A stretch of 64,000 bases of DNA from Plumapathes pennacea (GCA_964036295.1 OZ038464.1:1368501-1432500); one strand, 5' to 3'; positions 45,773-55,225 are shown, counted from the first letter of the stretch. Made by a program: numbers and translations. Notes: generated from the letters alone by a model not told the origin.

Positions 45773-46684
45773 ATCAAAGCAGCAAGGCAGCTGTAAGCTC
45801 GCGAATTTGTAAAAAAAGGACTTTGTTTTTGCGGAAGTAGCTATTTATAGAACTGGCTCAATTCACCACTTCGTGGTGAACGCGGGCTAAAAAAATGTTT
45901 TATAATAATTGAGAGAAAAGAATTATCGACGCGGTTTTCACGGGTCACGCGACCGCAGCACTCTCCAAAATAACAAATTGTACCTTTTTGGTTCCAGAAC
46001 TAAAAAGATCATGCCTGAATTAGTCCAGATGCCAATTTTGGATTGTCTAGGCTTCATTTTGGCGAAGCAGCGGCAATTTGTCTTTTTGAGATTTGATAAG
46101 AGTTTGTATGCGGCCGCCATGTTAGTCGAACTCGGAACACGAAATGAAGTTGATCTGTGACTCAGCTTGATGTTTAGTTACTTCACATCTTTCGCAGTGC
46201 CAATTTTAAAATGTTTCGTGATGGAAAACTTTATAGTTCACTCACAAGCACCGATTTTAGTCGGTCACGAGCGTGTCACACGGCTTTGTTGTCACGGTAT
46301 TCAAACGTCCATAGCTCCCGATAGATATTTTTTATCGACTCAGAACTTTGCTTTAAGTCTTAAGGCATGATATTCTTAAACATATTAATGTATTGGACTT
46401 ATAGGATACGTTAAGGCTGGTTCACACGGTAAAGCAAGCGCAAACGCAAGCGCGAGAGAATGAAAACTTTTCCATTCTCTTGCGCTTGCTTCACAAATTT
46501 TACCGTGTGAACCGGTCGCTTGCGCTTGCGTTTGCGTTTACGCTTGTGCTTGCTTTACTCGTGTTAACCAGCCTTTACTTTTGAGATGTCTTTTTATGAC
46601 ATCACATGCAAACCAAGAATTGAAATACCTGATAATTTGCATACTTATGAACTTGTAAACATTCACCGGAAATGGATATTTTTG
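45773..46684. repeat. Dispersed ~0.8-kb repeat, copy B (with insertions)
   Basis: Matches 8434-9136 almost throughout (for example GCGGCCGCCATGTTAGTCGA at about 46110). It differs by a ~25-bp indel near 46220-46247 and by the MITE at 46414-46575. Similarity stops abruptly after GGATATTTTTG at 46684, where copy A continues GCCGAGATTAAATATC. The stop abuts the palindrome taken as the left end of the virus-like element. Confidence 0.8.
46414..46575. mobile_element. 162-bp MITE with TA target duplication
   Basis: Ends AGGCTGGTTCACACGG and GTGTTAACCAGCCTT, with a core of inverted GCAAGCGCAAACGCAAGCG motifs. TA flanks both sides (46412-46413, 46576-46577). Copy A reads GATACGTTACTTTTGAG at the same place with one TA, so both the insertion and the duplication are visible. 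TA duplication fits a Tc1/mariner-mobilised MITE. Confidence 0.9.
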
Positions 46685-46689
46685 TTTTT

Positions 46690-46718
46690 GAAGCTATTTG
46701 CAATATGCAAATAGCTTC
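46690..46718. repeat. Perfect 13-bp-arm palindrome at the putative left end of the element
   Basis: GAAGCTATTTGCA, ATA, TGCAAATAGCTTC. It begins 6 bp after the host repeat match ends, with TTTTTG occurring twice in a row (46679-46690). Polintons start with AG; AGCTATTTGC at 46692 would fit. Confidence 0.5.
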
Positions 46719-47534
46719 TATGTCGGCGTTTGGGCGATAGTTGAATCGCCGTTTGGCCCATCTAGGTCATTAAAATGCTCCCCCTCTAGGGGGCAAAAAC
46801 TACTGAGTGGGGAGGAGCATGAAGTGTTATCCATATAAAAGCCGCCGTGGTACAGGTCCTGGGAGAAAGTTTGTCTTTTATTATCTACTTGACACAAAGA
46901 ATGCACAGAGAGATTTCCAGTGAAGGGTTTCCGTGCTAATGTTATAACTTTGCGACAGAATGTCAGAAGCTAAATTACCTCTCCGGGGAGGGGTTTTCTA
47001 AATATAATTGGCTCTCTCGCACGTAGAAGTCATTATTTAATAGCGGCTGTGAGCGTTGCCGATTCGTTGGTTGCATGTGGAAATCTGCTCCCCTTCAGGC
47101 CCCAGCTGACATATCCGTAGCATCTGGCAAACAGGCGAGTAGATATAAAACGTTCCTTCTGGCTCATAACCCACCACCCCACCACCCCACATCACCTCAC
47201 CGCTAGCACGTTGCTAACACAAGATGGTTATTGTCAATTAAGTATGCCTATATTACAGGCCACTTAAGGATAAAGTAAATTGATTCAAAATAAATATCGA
47301 TTTTTTAAGATGAGCCAGAAAAAATAAGTGGGTTTTACGATGAGCCAGAAATCGAGTGCCTGATAATAGGCTAATTTAAAAATAAATATCGATTTTTTAA
47401 GATGAGCCAGAAAAAATAAGTGGGTTTTACGATGAGCCAGAAACGAAGAGCCTGATAATAGGCTATTTTTAAAAGTAAATAAAAAAAATTGATTTTTCCA
47501 AAAAAGGACTTAAGGAAAATGATTAACATACAAA
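46719..47534 (+). promoter_or_regulatory. Left non-coding region of the element: possible terminal repeat and early promoter
   Basis: About 0.8 kb without a gene ahead of the polymerase. TATAAAA boxes are at 46834-46840 (TATAAAAGCC) and 47144-47150. The stretch to about 47220 is less AT-rich and may be part of a terminal inverted repeat. A 92-bp tandem repeat (47287-47475) and two ACTTAAGGA motifs (47262, 47508) follow. A short out-of-frame ATG at 47519 precedes the polymerase ATG. Confidence 0.5.
47287..47475 (+). repeat. 92-bp tandem repeat, two copies, with inner GATGAGCCAGAAA units
   Basis: Two almost identical units run from AAAATAAATATCGATTTTTT to GCCTGATAATAGGCTA. Each holds GATGAGCCAGAAA twice. 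They differ mainly at AAATCGAGTGCC versus AAACGAAGAGCC. GCCTGATAATAGGC is itself a small hairpin. Confidence 0.9.
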
Positions 47535-50500
47535 ATGACCACATTAAACGAACTAAGAAAAGGGATCGCTAAGGATCTTAACATTAAAGGGAGGTGGAAG
47601 ATGAGTAAAAAAGAGCTCGAAGAAGCAATATCAAGGGCACAAAGCCTGGAAATAAAGCAAGAGAAGCCGATTTCCAAACCGAGAACTTTATTACCAGAAG
47701 GTGTTAGACCCATTAAAAAACAATCAAACCCCTCAACCATCGATGTGGAAGTACCAATTCCTAAACCAATAAAAGGTGAGAGTTGGTTTGATTGGTTCGT
47801 GAAGAACTTGAAGAGAGTAGGAGATGGGTTACTAAACATGATCCCAGAAGGTAAATTTAAGCAGATGGCTAAAAAGTTGTTAAGACTCATTGATGAAGAG
47901 AAATTAGCGGTTGATGAAAAGCCTACTAATAAGGAAAAAAGTAAATCAGAAGTTAAAGAGTATTACAGAGGAAAGATTAAAAATATCAGGATTAGAGGCG
48001 AGAATCAAATAGATATTCCTTCGTTTTTCACAAAAAACAGAAAAAAGGTGATTGACAAGATTATGAGTTTGAAGAAACCTATTAAGGTTAAGTTTGTTTT
48101 ATCCTGTGTTTATAGAATGTTTAAAAATCAAAAGTTATTAGAAGAATCCATTTATCATCACAGAAGCCAAATTGAAGAAATTTATGATAGTACAGATATT
48201 GAAGAACTTTATGATGAAGTTTCACAATATTTGTTAGAGAAATCAGAGGAGTTTGTTAATCTTGGATCTGGTTGGATTTTTGAAAGGATTGAACATTTAA
48301 CCATTGAAGTTGATGAGTTTACACCAATATCTGGCGGAACTTACAAAGATCTTCCTGAAAGAATAACTAAAAAGAAGGCTGTTGTTAATATTAAGAATAA
48401 CGATGACGAATGCTTCAAGTGGTCTATTTTGAGATCACTTAATCCAAAAGATAAAAATTCAGAAAGGATAGATTCATCATTGAGAGATAAAGTTAAAAAT
48501 TTCAATTGGAGTGGTATTAAATTTCCTGTTGACTTGAAGAGTGAACCAACAACTTTTGAGAAAAATAATCCAGGACATAAGATTTGTATAGTTGGATATG
48601 ATGATTCTCAAAGAGAGAGAGGAGGGTTTTTTCCATTGAAACCGGTTAAAGATGAACTAAATGTTGTGGTAATAGATTTGTTACTTTACGAAGGACATTA
48701 TTGTGTAATAAATTCATTGTCAAGATTATTAAAAAGCCAATATACGAAACACAGAAGTAAGGTAAATGTTTGTAGGAATTGCTTTAATCATTTTTACGAT
48801 CAATATTTTGAGGAACATAAAAATGTTTGTTTTTCTAACGAAGGGTCGACAGCTGTAATGCCACCACATAAAAAGACAGTTTGTATTAATAAATATCTTC
48901 AAAAATGTAAGGGTTGTAAAGGGTGTTCTAATGGATTTATATTTGAGAAACCAACGTTAGAGTTTAAAAATATTTCTAATGAGTTTAAAGTTCCTTTTGT
49001 AATTTATGCTGATTTTGAGTCTTTCAACGAAATAGTTGCAGACGGTGAGTCAAATATGAGTGAAGAAACGAAACGAAGATTGTTGAGACTTGGAATGAAA
49101 AAAGGTGATACGACAAAGTTAAAGACAGATAAGAAATCTTTTACAACAAATATTCAAGAGCACAATCCTAGTGGATTTTCATACGTAGTTGTTTGTTTTG
49201 ATGAAAATCTCATGAAACCAAAACAAGTAGTTTACACAAAAGAAAGTGAATTAACTAATGTTGTTGAAAAGTTTAATTCTATGATTGATCAGGAGTTGAA
49301 AGACATTTATGATAAATATTTTAAAAACCCAAAGAAGATGATTTTTGGTGAGAAAGAAAAAGAATTATACCATTCTCAAGATGTTTGTTACATTTGCAAA
49401 GGTTCAGAAGGAGAGTTTAGTTTTGATGATGATAATTTGCGAAAAGTTAGAGATCATTGTCATTTAACAGGTAAGTTTAGAGGAGCAGCACATTCCAAGT
49501 GTAATTTTAAAGTAAAGATGAATACACAAATTCCTATAATTTTTCACAATTTGCAAAATTATGATGCTCATTTGTTTATAAAAGAATTAGCGAAGGATGG
49601 AGAGAATGTTGAATGTATTCCACTTAATGAAGAGAAATATATTTCTTTCACTAAATTTGTAAAAGTTGATGAGATATTCGTAATAGATAAAGAAGGCTCA
49701 CTAAAAATTACTCCAATATATATGCAATCAAGATTTATTGATAGTTATAAATTTTTATTGAAAAGTCTTGACAAAATGGTTGAGACACTTGAAGATGAAG
49801 ACTTTAAAATAACATCAAAATTTTTTAAAGATGAAAAGTTGAATCTTTTAAAAAGGAAAGGTGTGTTTCCTTATGATTATTTTAACTCTTTTGAAAGATT
49901 CAAAGAAAAAGAGTTACCACCAATTGAGATGTTTTATTCAATTTTGAATGAAAAAGATATTTTAAATAGTGACTATGAACATGCACAAAAAGTTTGGAAA
50001 ACTTTTAACATGAAAAATTTAAAAGAATATCATGATCTTTATTTACAAACTGATGTTTTACTTCTTGCAGATGTGTTTGAAAAATTTCGAAGTGTTTGCA
50101 TGAAATCTTATGAACTTGATCCAGCTCACTATTATACATCACCTGGATTAACTTGGGATGCATTTTTTAAGAAGACTTCCGCAAAACCAGAGTTACTAAC
50201 AGATTATGATATGTTTTTGATGTTTGAGAGAGGAATAAGAGGCGGAGTATCAATGATAACAGGAAGATATTCAAAGGCTAATAATAAATACATGAAGCAC
50301 CACAACAAAAAGTTGAAAGACAAGTTTATTAAATACTTGGATGCAAATAATCTTTATGGATTGGCCATGTCGAAAAAGATGCCTTATTCAAATTTTAGAT
50401 GGGGTTCAAATGAATTAATAAAAAAGTTTAACAATGTGATTAGAAAAGGTAAATTTTTAAATAAAATTCCACCATCAATTCTTGAGGTTGATTTATTATA

Positions 50501-51614
50501 TCCAAAAGAACTACACGATATTCACAATGATTATCCATTAGCGCCAGAGAGAAGAAAAATTAACAAAGTTGAAAAACTTGTTTCAACTTTTTACAAAAAG
50601 GAGAAATATGTGCTACATCATGAGTTGTTGAAATATTATCAGAAAATGGGTTTGAAGGTAAAGAAGATTCACAGAATGATTACCTTTGATGAAAAAGACT
50701 TTATGAAAGATTACATTTCATTTAATACCAAGATGAGAATGGCTGGGAAGACTGATTTTGAGAAAGAATTTTATAAACTTATGAATAATTCTCTTTTTGG
50801 AAAAACCATGGAGAACATTAGAAATCGAGTAAATATTAAACTAACAACTAATGAATCACAATTTACAAGGTTAGTTAAAAAATCCAATTATCGAGGGAGA
50901 ACAGTTTTTAGTGAAAACTTGGTTGCTGTTAAAATGGGTAAGACTAAGACTTATTATAATAAACCAATTTACCTTGGAATGGCTATTCTTGAACTTAGTA
51001 AATTAATTATGTACGATTTTCATTATGGTTACATTAAGAAAAAATATGGTGAAAAAGCAAGGCTTTTATTCACCGACACAGATTCACTGACTTATGAAAT
51101 TGAAACAGGGGATTTTTATAAAGATATTACGCCAGACGTGGAAACACATTTCGATACGAGTAATATTTCAAAAGATCATCTGAGTGGTATTCCATCTGGT
51201 TTGAATAAAAAAGTCTTAGGAATGTTTAAAGATGAGACTAATGGTGTTGAGATTTCTGAGTTTGTTGGTTTGAGAGCAAAGTTGTATGGAATAGGTTTTG
51301 AAAAAGAATCCTATCTTGATAAGTGTAAGGATGATAAATGTAGTTGTTTAAAATGTAAAGGTATAAAATGTAAGGGTATTAAGGAGGAAGTCATTAAGAA
51401 ATCTATTGGAATGAAACACATGAAGGAAGTGTTATTTTCAAGAAAAGAGCAAATGAGAGAAATGGGTGTAATACGTTCAAAAAATCACGATTTGTTTTCA
51501 CAAAGAGTTAATAAAGTTGCACTTTCCGCTAATGACGATAAGAGGTATGTATTGCCAAACGGAATAGACACTTTTGCTCTTGGACATTATAAGATATGTG
51601 AAATATATGAATAA
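47535..51614 (+). CDS. polB: Protein-primed family B DNA polymerase (1359 aa)
   Basis: Replicates the linear element, with a protein as primer in this class. Residues 1-32 look like a SAP-type DNA-binding motif (LNELRKGIAKDLN...SKKELEEAI). A middle domain has DDECFKWSILRSLNP (C293) and EGHYCVI (H388), then a C2HC finger (C413, C416, H428, C432). The exonuclease shows YADFESF (D493, E495), FHNLQNYDAH (N672, D677) and YHDLYLQTDVLLLAD. A treble-clef endonuclease VII-like insert (C618, C621, H641/H643, C656) lies between Exo I and Exo II. Polymerase motifs: A, LDANNLYG (D936); B, KLMNNSLFGK (K1081); C, FTDTDS (D1181, D1183); then the KLY motif in LRAKLYG. A C-terminal CxxC cluster (KDDKCSCLKCKG) follows. 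The start is an ATG. Everything expected is present, so the enzyme is probably intact. Confidence 0.95.
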   Translation: MTTLNELRKGIAKDLNIKGRWKMSKKELEEAISRAQSLEIKQEKPISKPRTLLPEGVRPIKKQSNPSTIDVEVPIPKPIKGESWFDWFVKNLKRVGDGLLNMIPEGKFKQMAKKLLRLIDEEKLAVDEKPTNKEKSKSEVKEYYRGKIKNIRIRGENQIDIPSFFTKNRKKVIDKIMSLKKPIKVKFVLSCVYRMFKNQKLLEESIYHHRSQIEEIYDSTDIEELYDEVSQYLLEKSEEFVNLGSGWIFERIEHLTIEVDEFTPISGGTYKDLPERITKKKAVVNIKNNDDECFKWSILRSLNPKDKNSERIDSSLRDKVKNFNWSGIKFPVDLKSEPTTFEKNNPGHKICIVGYDDSQRERGGFFPLKPVKDELNVVVIDLLLYEGHYCVINSLSRLLKSQYTKHRSKVNVCRNCFNHFYDQYFEEHKNVCFSNEGSTAVMPPHKKTVCINKYLQKCKGCKGCSNGFIFEKPTLEFKNISNEFKVPFVIYADFESFNEIVADGESNMSEETKRRLLRLGMKKGDTTKLKTDKKSFTTNIQEHNPSGFSYVVVCFDENLMKPKQVVYTKESELTNVVEKFNSMIDQELKDIYDKYFKNPKKMIFGEKEKELYHSQDVCYICKGSEGEFSFDDDNLRKVRDHCHLTGKFRGAAHSKCNFKVKMNTQIPIIFHNLQNYDAHLFIKELAKDGENVECIPLNEEKYISFTKFVKVDEIFVIDKEGSLKITPIYMQSRFIDSYKFLLKSLDKMVETLEDEDFKITSKFFKDEKLNLLKRKGVFPYDYFNSFERFKEKELPPIEMFYSILNEKDILNSDYEHAQKVWKTFNMKNLKEYHDLYLQTDVLLLADVFEKFRSVCMKSYELDPAHYYTSPGLTWDAFFKKTSAKPELLTDYDMFLMFERGIRGGVSMITGRYSKANNKYMKHHNKKLKDKFIKYLDANNLYGLAMSKKMPYSNFRWGSNELIKKFNNVIRKGKFLNKIPPSILEVDLLYPKELHDIHNDYPLAPERRKINKVEKLVSTFYKKEKYVLHHELLKYYQKMGLKVKKIHRMITFDEKDFMKDYISFNTKMRMAGKTDFEKEFYKLMNNSLFGKTMENIRNRVNIKLTTNESQFTRLVKKSNYRGRTVFSENLVAVKMGKTKTYYNKPIYLGMAILELSKLIMYDFHYGYIKKKYGEKARLLFTDTDSLTYEIETGDFYKDITPDVETHFDTSNISKDHLSGIPSGLNKKVLGMFKDETNGVEISEFVGLRAKLYGIGFEKESYLDKCKDDKCSCLKCKGIKCKGIKEEVIKKSIGMKHMKEVLFSRKEQMREMGVIRSKNHDLFSQRVNKVALSANDDKRYVLPNGIDTFALGHYKICEIYE

Positions 51615-51627
51615 GTCGAGAAAAAAA

Positions 51628-52611
51628 TTATTGTTTCAAAACAAATTTTGGTGGTAATTCAGTGTCTTCTGGGATTACTTGTAATTCTTCTCTGACAAAT
51701 CCTTTTCTTGGTCCGTTTAATAAATAATACAAAACTGGTTGATTTTTAGATATCACAGATTTTTTCAACTCAAAAACTTTGGTACTCCATATAGGATCAG
51801 TTGCTCTCCTTACACTTCCGCCCTCTTCCTCACCAGGAGATAACAAATATCTTACGTTAAAGTCACTATCAATCCTCTTTTCATCGAAACCAACAGGTCT
51901 TGAGTATTTTCTAATTTTCTGTTCAACGTTTTTCTCACGATAAGCATCGATTGCCTTTTTGCCTGTTAATCTAGTAACGTGATTATTTATGGTTTTTACG
52001 ATATTTGGCAGTCTATTGACCCATTTAGTAGACCTACCATTAGTAACAAATTCGTCAGCGTATTGTTGGCTAAATATTTTTTCACCCAAAGTTTTGTTTG
52101 CTCTCTCGACAAATGCTTGTGCTTTGTGGTTATTAGCCTCAGATCGCCTAATGACTACTCCATTTTGATTCATAAGTGTCGTTAAATTACCCATAAATTC
52201 TCTTCCTGGATCTACTATTAAAGTTTTTGGCCACTTTAACCTCCTCGAATAAATTTTTTTGAAAGCTGAAGATACTTCTTCACTCGATTTACTTGTCAAA
52301 GCCTCAGCATCAACATATCTTGAAGCAATGTCGATAACAACTAAAGCATACTTGTAAGTTTTTCTTCCAACTTTGTCGTGAGGAAGAAACAATAAATCGG
52401 CTTGATGAACTTCGTTAGGAACAGAAATTACCCAATGTGGAGATGGAACATAATTTGGTGGAGATTTATAAATTTGCCAAAGAGCCTGTTTTGATAACCA
52501 ATTTTTAGCTTCTTCTGTAGTGACTCCAGCTTCTAAAGAGAGTTTTTTAATTGCTGATAAGCCTTTCCAATAACCTTTTGAAGAGTAATAAATCTTTTCC
52601 ATCTTTTTCAT
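51628..52611 (-). CDS. int: Retroviral-type (rve) DDE integrase (327 aa)
   Basis: Inserts the element's DNA into the host genome. It converges tail-to-tail with the polymerase (14 bp apart) and diverges from the capsid gene (28 bp). The N-terminal ~50 residues form a helical region (YWKGLSAIKKLSLEAGVTTEE, then AKNWLSKQ) as in Polinton integrases. The catalytic core has D72 (HQADLLFL), D134 (LIVDPGREF) and E169 (AQAFVERAN), the D,D-35-E spacing. A basic C-terminal domain (about 230-327; VLYYLLNGPRKGFVREELQV) has the SH3/chromo-like pattern of these proteins. The start is the first ATG of the frame; a second in-frame ATG three codons on would also serve. No damage is seen. Confidence 0.93.
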   Translation of the reverse strand: MKKMEKIYYSSKGYWKGLSAIKKLSLEAGVTTEEAKNWLSKQALWQIYKSPPNYVPSPHWVISVPNEVHQADLLFLPHDKVGRKTYKYALVVIDIASRYVDAEALTSKSSEEVSSAFKKIYSRRLKWPKTLIVDPGREFMGNLTTLMNQNGVVIRRSEANNHKAQAFVERANKTLGEKIFSQQYADEFVTNGRSTKWVNRLPNIVKTINNHVTRLTGKKAIDAYREKNVEQKIRKYSRPVGFDEKRIDSDFNVRYLLSPGEEEGGSVRRATDPIWSTKVFELKKSVISKNQPVLYYLLNGPRKGFVREELQVIPEDTELPPKFVLKQ

Positions 52612-52639
52612 TTAAAGATTTAATATACGTCTTTAAAAT
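52612..52639. promoter_or_regulatory. 28-bp divergent spacer with TTTAAAGA/TCTTTAAA inverted repeat
   Basis: The gap between integrase and capsid start codons holds TTTAAAGA and TCTTTAAA as inverted copies around TTTAATATACG. The same pair recurs in the ATPase start region (53915-53941). A palindromic TCTTTAAAGA overlaps the end of the minus-strand gene near 63100. Confidence 0.5.
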
Positions 52640-53878
52640 ATGTCACTTTCAGATATACTAAATCCAAATAGAAGGCCTAAGTTGTCGAAGGCAATGAAGG
52701 CTGAGAGAACTCTTCACAGAATTACTTTTACGCCATCAAGCGCAAAACCAGGAGAAACGCTTTATGTAGACGTTCCCAGATTGAATGAAAACATGGTGTT
52801 CGTGCCTAAAAGCATGTTTTTAAGGTTTAATGTAAAATTTACAACAGGATCGCACGCTGACAATCACCTTGTTCAAAATTTGTCTAGAAATTTAGTGACT
52901 AACATGAAGATTGTCTTTGGAGGAAAAACCATTTGTGACACGGATAGATACGACATTTTTCATGGGTATCATGATATGCTAACTTGTGAGGAAGACTTAA
53001 AAAGGGGAGTAATAAGTGAGTCTAAAAGAAAGTCAATTTTCAAAACATCTGGCGCAGATGCAGAGGAAGTAAAGCAAACGAACACAACGTATGGTAAAGG
53101 TTTCCACATTCCACTATCTCACCCAGTGTTAGACGACCACGGAGTTTATTATCAAAGAGGGTTAAAGTCAAATCTTAGGTTTGAAATAAAGCTAGCTAGT
53201 TCAGGGTCTATCGTCATAACTTCTGACACCTCCAAAGATTATACTTACGAACTAACAAACATTGAGTTTGAATATTCAACTATTGAGGATGAAAATTTGG
53301 CATCTAAAGCATCCAACGTTTATCAAAACGGAAGGACTTTTTACTTTGAAGATGTTCATTACTTTAAAAAGCTTCCATCGATTAACATTGGTACGAGTAC
53401 GTTCATTAATCTCCACGTAAATACTCCAAGAAGTTGCATGAAAGGAATCATGTTATTCTTTTTAAAGGAAGTAACAGATGGAGCTAGGGACTCAGAGGAA
53501 TTTGTAAATCCACTAATCAATTCCGTTAAAGTTTCTATAAATGGCGTTCCAAATGCTTTGCATTCTGGAGGAATTTTAAGAGAAGACACCTGGAAAATGA
53601 TTTTGAAAAGGTTTGATTACGTTGAGGATCACTTTAAGGAAAAAGACTTTCATAACGATAAGTTTGCGTTATGGATTGACTTACGATCAACGCCAGACAA
53701 CAATCTTCATGGTGATGGAATTGTGGTAGGAAGGTCTCATGATGGTGTTAGATTAGCCATTGACATTGAAGGAGTCGCCTCTACAACTGTAGATTGTCAC
53801 GTTTTTGTTGTTTCTGACGCGGCAGTTTTAGTTAGTGATGGAGTTGTGAAAGATGTAAGAATTCAACCATCTTCGTAA
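52640..53878 (+). CDS. Putative major capsid protein, double jelly-roll (412 aa)
   Basis: Probably forms the capsomers. Position next to the packaging ATPase, length (412 aa) and beta-rich composition fit the Polinton/adintovirus major capsid gene. From memory, it resembles the animal proteins labelled F54H12.2-like, which lie beside Polinton integrases. Two beta-rich halves can be seen: one from ITFTPSSAKPGETLYVDVPR to about residue 215, and one from GRTFYFEDVHYFKKLPS to the end. No signal peptide or membrane segment. ATG follows the divergent spacer. I see no sequence motif that proves the fold; a structure prediction would. Confidence 0.75.
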   Translation: MSLSDILNPNRRPKLSKAMKAERTLHRITFTPSSAKPGETLYVDVPRLNENMVFVPKSMFLRFNVKFTTGSHADNHLVQNLSRNLVTNMKIVFGGKTICDTDRYDIFHGYHDMLTCEEDLKRGVISESKRKSIFKTSGADAEEVKQTNTTYGKGFHIPLSHPVLDDHGVYYQRGLKSNLRFEIKLASSGSIVITSDTSKDYTYELTNIEFEYSTIEDENLASKASNVYQNGRTFYFEDVHYFKKLPSINIGTSTFINLHVNTPRSCMKGIMLFFLKEVTDGARDSEEFVNPLINSVKVSINGVPNALHSGGILREDTWKMILKRFDYVEDHFKEKDFHNDKFALWIDLRSTPDNNLHGDGIVVGRSHDGVRLAIDIEGVASTTVDCHVFVVSDAAVLVSDGVVKDVRIQPSS

Positions 53879-53912
53879 TGTATTAATAACTCAAGCTTAA
53901 AAATATACGATT

Positions 53913-54578
53913 ATGATTTTAAAGATGGAATCTTTAAAATCAGAAGTACCTTTTCATTGCTTGATTACTGGCCCAACAAAATGTGGAAAAACGAAATACT
54001 TGGTTGATCTTTTAAGAGGACCTTTTAGACACGTTTTCGATTTCATTGTTTTAATTTGTCCAACTTTTCCAACAAATAAGACTTATGAATATTTTGCGAA
54101 TGGTGACGAGTGTTTTTTCGTCATGATGCCTAACGCGTCTGAATCTGAAGAAGTCGAAGAATGTTTGGAGATTTGCACGAATTTATTTTATGATAACAAG
54201 ATGGACAATCAAGGAAAACAAACAAAAGTTCTCATAATCGTTGATGATTGTGCAGTGAGCAAAGATGTAAAGAAAAGAAGCTCGAAACTAATTGATCTCG
54301 CGTATAGTGGCAGACATATTGGAATTTCTGTTTGGGTTTTAACTCAACAATTGACGAGTATAGCCAAACCATTTAGAGAAAACATTGGTTGTATCATTTC
54401 ATTTCATAATCCAGACTCTGATGGAACAGACGCGATTTTTAAAAGTTTTGGTTCTGGAATTACTTTAAACGAAAAGAAAAGTATTTGTGAGATATTAAAA
54501 AATGAAAAATACTCAAGAGTTTGTTTTTCTCTCTGTCATCCATTTTCATATCACGTTGAAATTCCAGAAACAACTTAA
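53913..54578 (+). CDS. A32/FtsK-HerA-type genome-packaging ATPase (221 aa)
   Basis: Motor that pumps the viral genome into the capsid. Walker A is GPTKCGKT (20-27). Walker B is VLIIVDD (106-112), with D111/D112. A polar sensor motif is WVLTQQLTSI (141-150), followed by R155 as possible arginine finger. Length and order match the Polinton and virophage ATPases. It lies 34 bp after the capsid gene, same strand. A perfect inverted repeat GATTTTAAAGA/TCTTTAAAATC (53915-53941) overlaps the first codons. A second ATG five codons in (M5) could be used instead. Confidence 0.93.
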   Translation: MILKMESLKSEVPFHCLITGPTKCGKTKYLVDLLRGPFRHVFDFIVLICPTFPTNKTYEYFANGDECFFVMMPNASESEEVEECLEICTNLFYDNKMDNQGKQTKVLIIVDDCAVSKDVKKRSSKLIDLAYSGRHIGISVWVLTQQLTSIAKPFRENIGCIISFHNPDSDGTDAIFKSFGSGITLNEKKSICEILKNEKYSRVCFSLCHPFSYHVEIPETT

Positions 54579-54587
54579 GAATTTATA

Positions 54588-55199
54588 ATGTATCAAATAA
54601 GAATGGTAGAAACTGTAAAGGACTACGTTATTGATGAGAAAGAAGTTGAAGAATTTAAGGAACCACAAGAAAAAACAAAACCAAAACCAAAAACTAAGAA
54701 GAAAGGCGTGTCGAAACAAATAGATGAAATAGATCCAGAGATTCAAGTTGAAATATCTAGAAAAAAAGATATTCTTGCGTCAGTCGCTATGTTGGAAGGT
54801 TTGGAAGGATATGTGGGAAAAAACTTGAGTCCAGTTGATATTAGAAAAATGAATCATTCTGAATTGGAATTTTTATTCAATGTTTACGAAAAGAAAGCTG
54901 GACAAGAATTAATGAAAGATGGAATGGGAATTTTCGTTGATGGATTTGTCAAAGTACTTTCGTATTTACTTACTTTTGACGACGAAGAATCTTTGAAGAA
55001 AGATTTGTTAAGTAATAAACAATTAGGAATAAGAATTGGAATATACGCGTCTAAACTTTCTGAGGAATATGGCGACGTGGTTGCTTTTTTGAAAGTCGGA
55101 TTAGATGTTGCAAAACATGTTGTCGTTTCAAAAGATGAATCATTTGAATCGACAGAAAAAATTAATACGATTGAAAGTACAAAGGACAAAAAAGTTTGA
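54588..55199 (+). CDS. Unassigned element protein with Lys-Pro-rich N-terminus (203 aa)
   Basis: Not recognised. Residues 20-45 are Lys/Pro/Glu-rich (KTKPKPKTKKKG). The rest is mostly alpha-helical with regular hydrophobic spacing (SVAMLEGLEGYVG, MGIFVDGFVKVLSYLLTF, VVAFLKVGLDVAKHVV). No clear transmembrane segment. It begins 9 bp after the ATPase, directly after an ACTTAAGAA motif that overlaps the ATPase stop. Its place between ATPase and small membrane proteins suggests a virion or morphogenesis role, which is inference only. Confidence 0.75.
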   Translation: MYQIRMVETVKDYVIDEKEVEEFKEPQEKTKPKPKTKKKGVSKQIDEIDPEIQVEISRKKDILASVAMLEGLEGYVGKNLSPVDIRKMNHSELEFLFNVYEKKAGQELMKDGMGIFVDGFVKVLSYLLTFDDEESLKKDLLSNKQLGIRIGIYASKLSEEYGDVVAFLKVGLDVAKHVVVSKDESFESTEKINTIESTKDKKV

Positions 55200-55225
55200 T
55201 TCTTAATTTTAACTTATTAATAAAT

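Noticed and set aside
47219..47520. CRISPR-like array from GATGAGCCAGAAA repeats
   Set aside because: Only two 92-bp tandem units in a eukaryotic element; no spacers.
51979..52185. Plus-strand 68-codon frame inside the integrase
   Set aside because: Shadow of the integrase on the opposite strand; likewise the minus frames inside the element genes (47510-47890, 54884-55189, 58873-59292).
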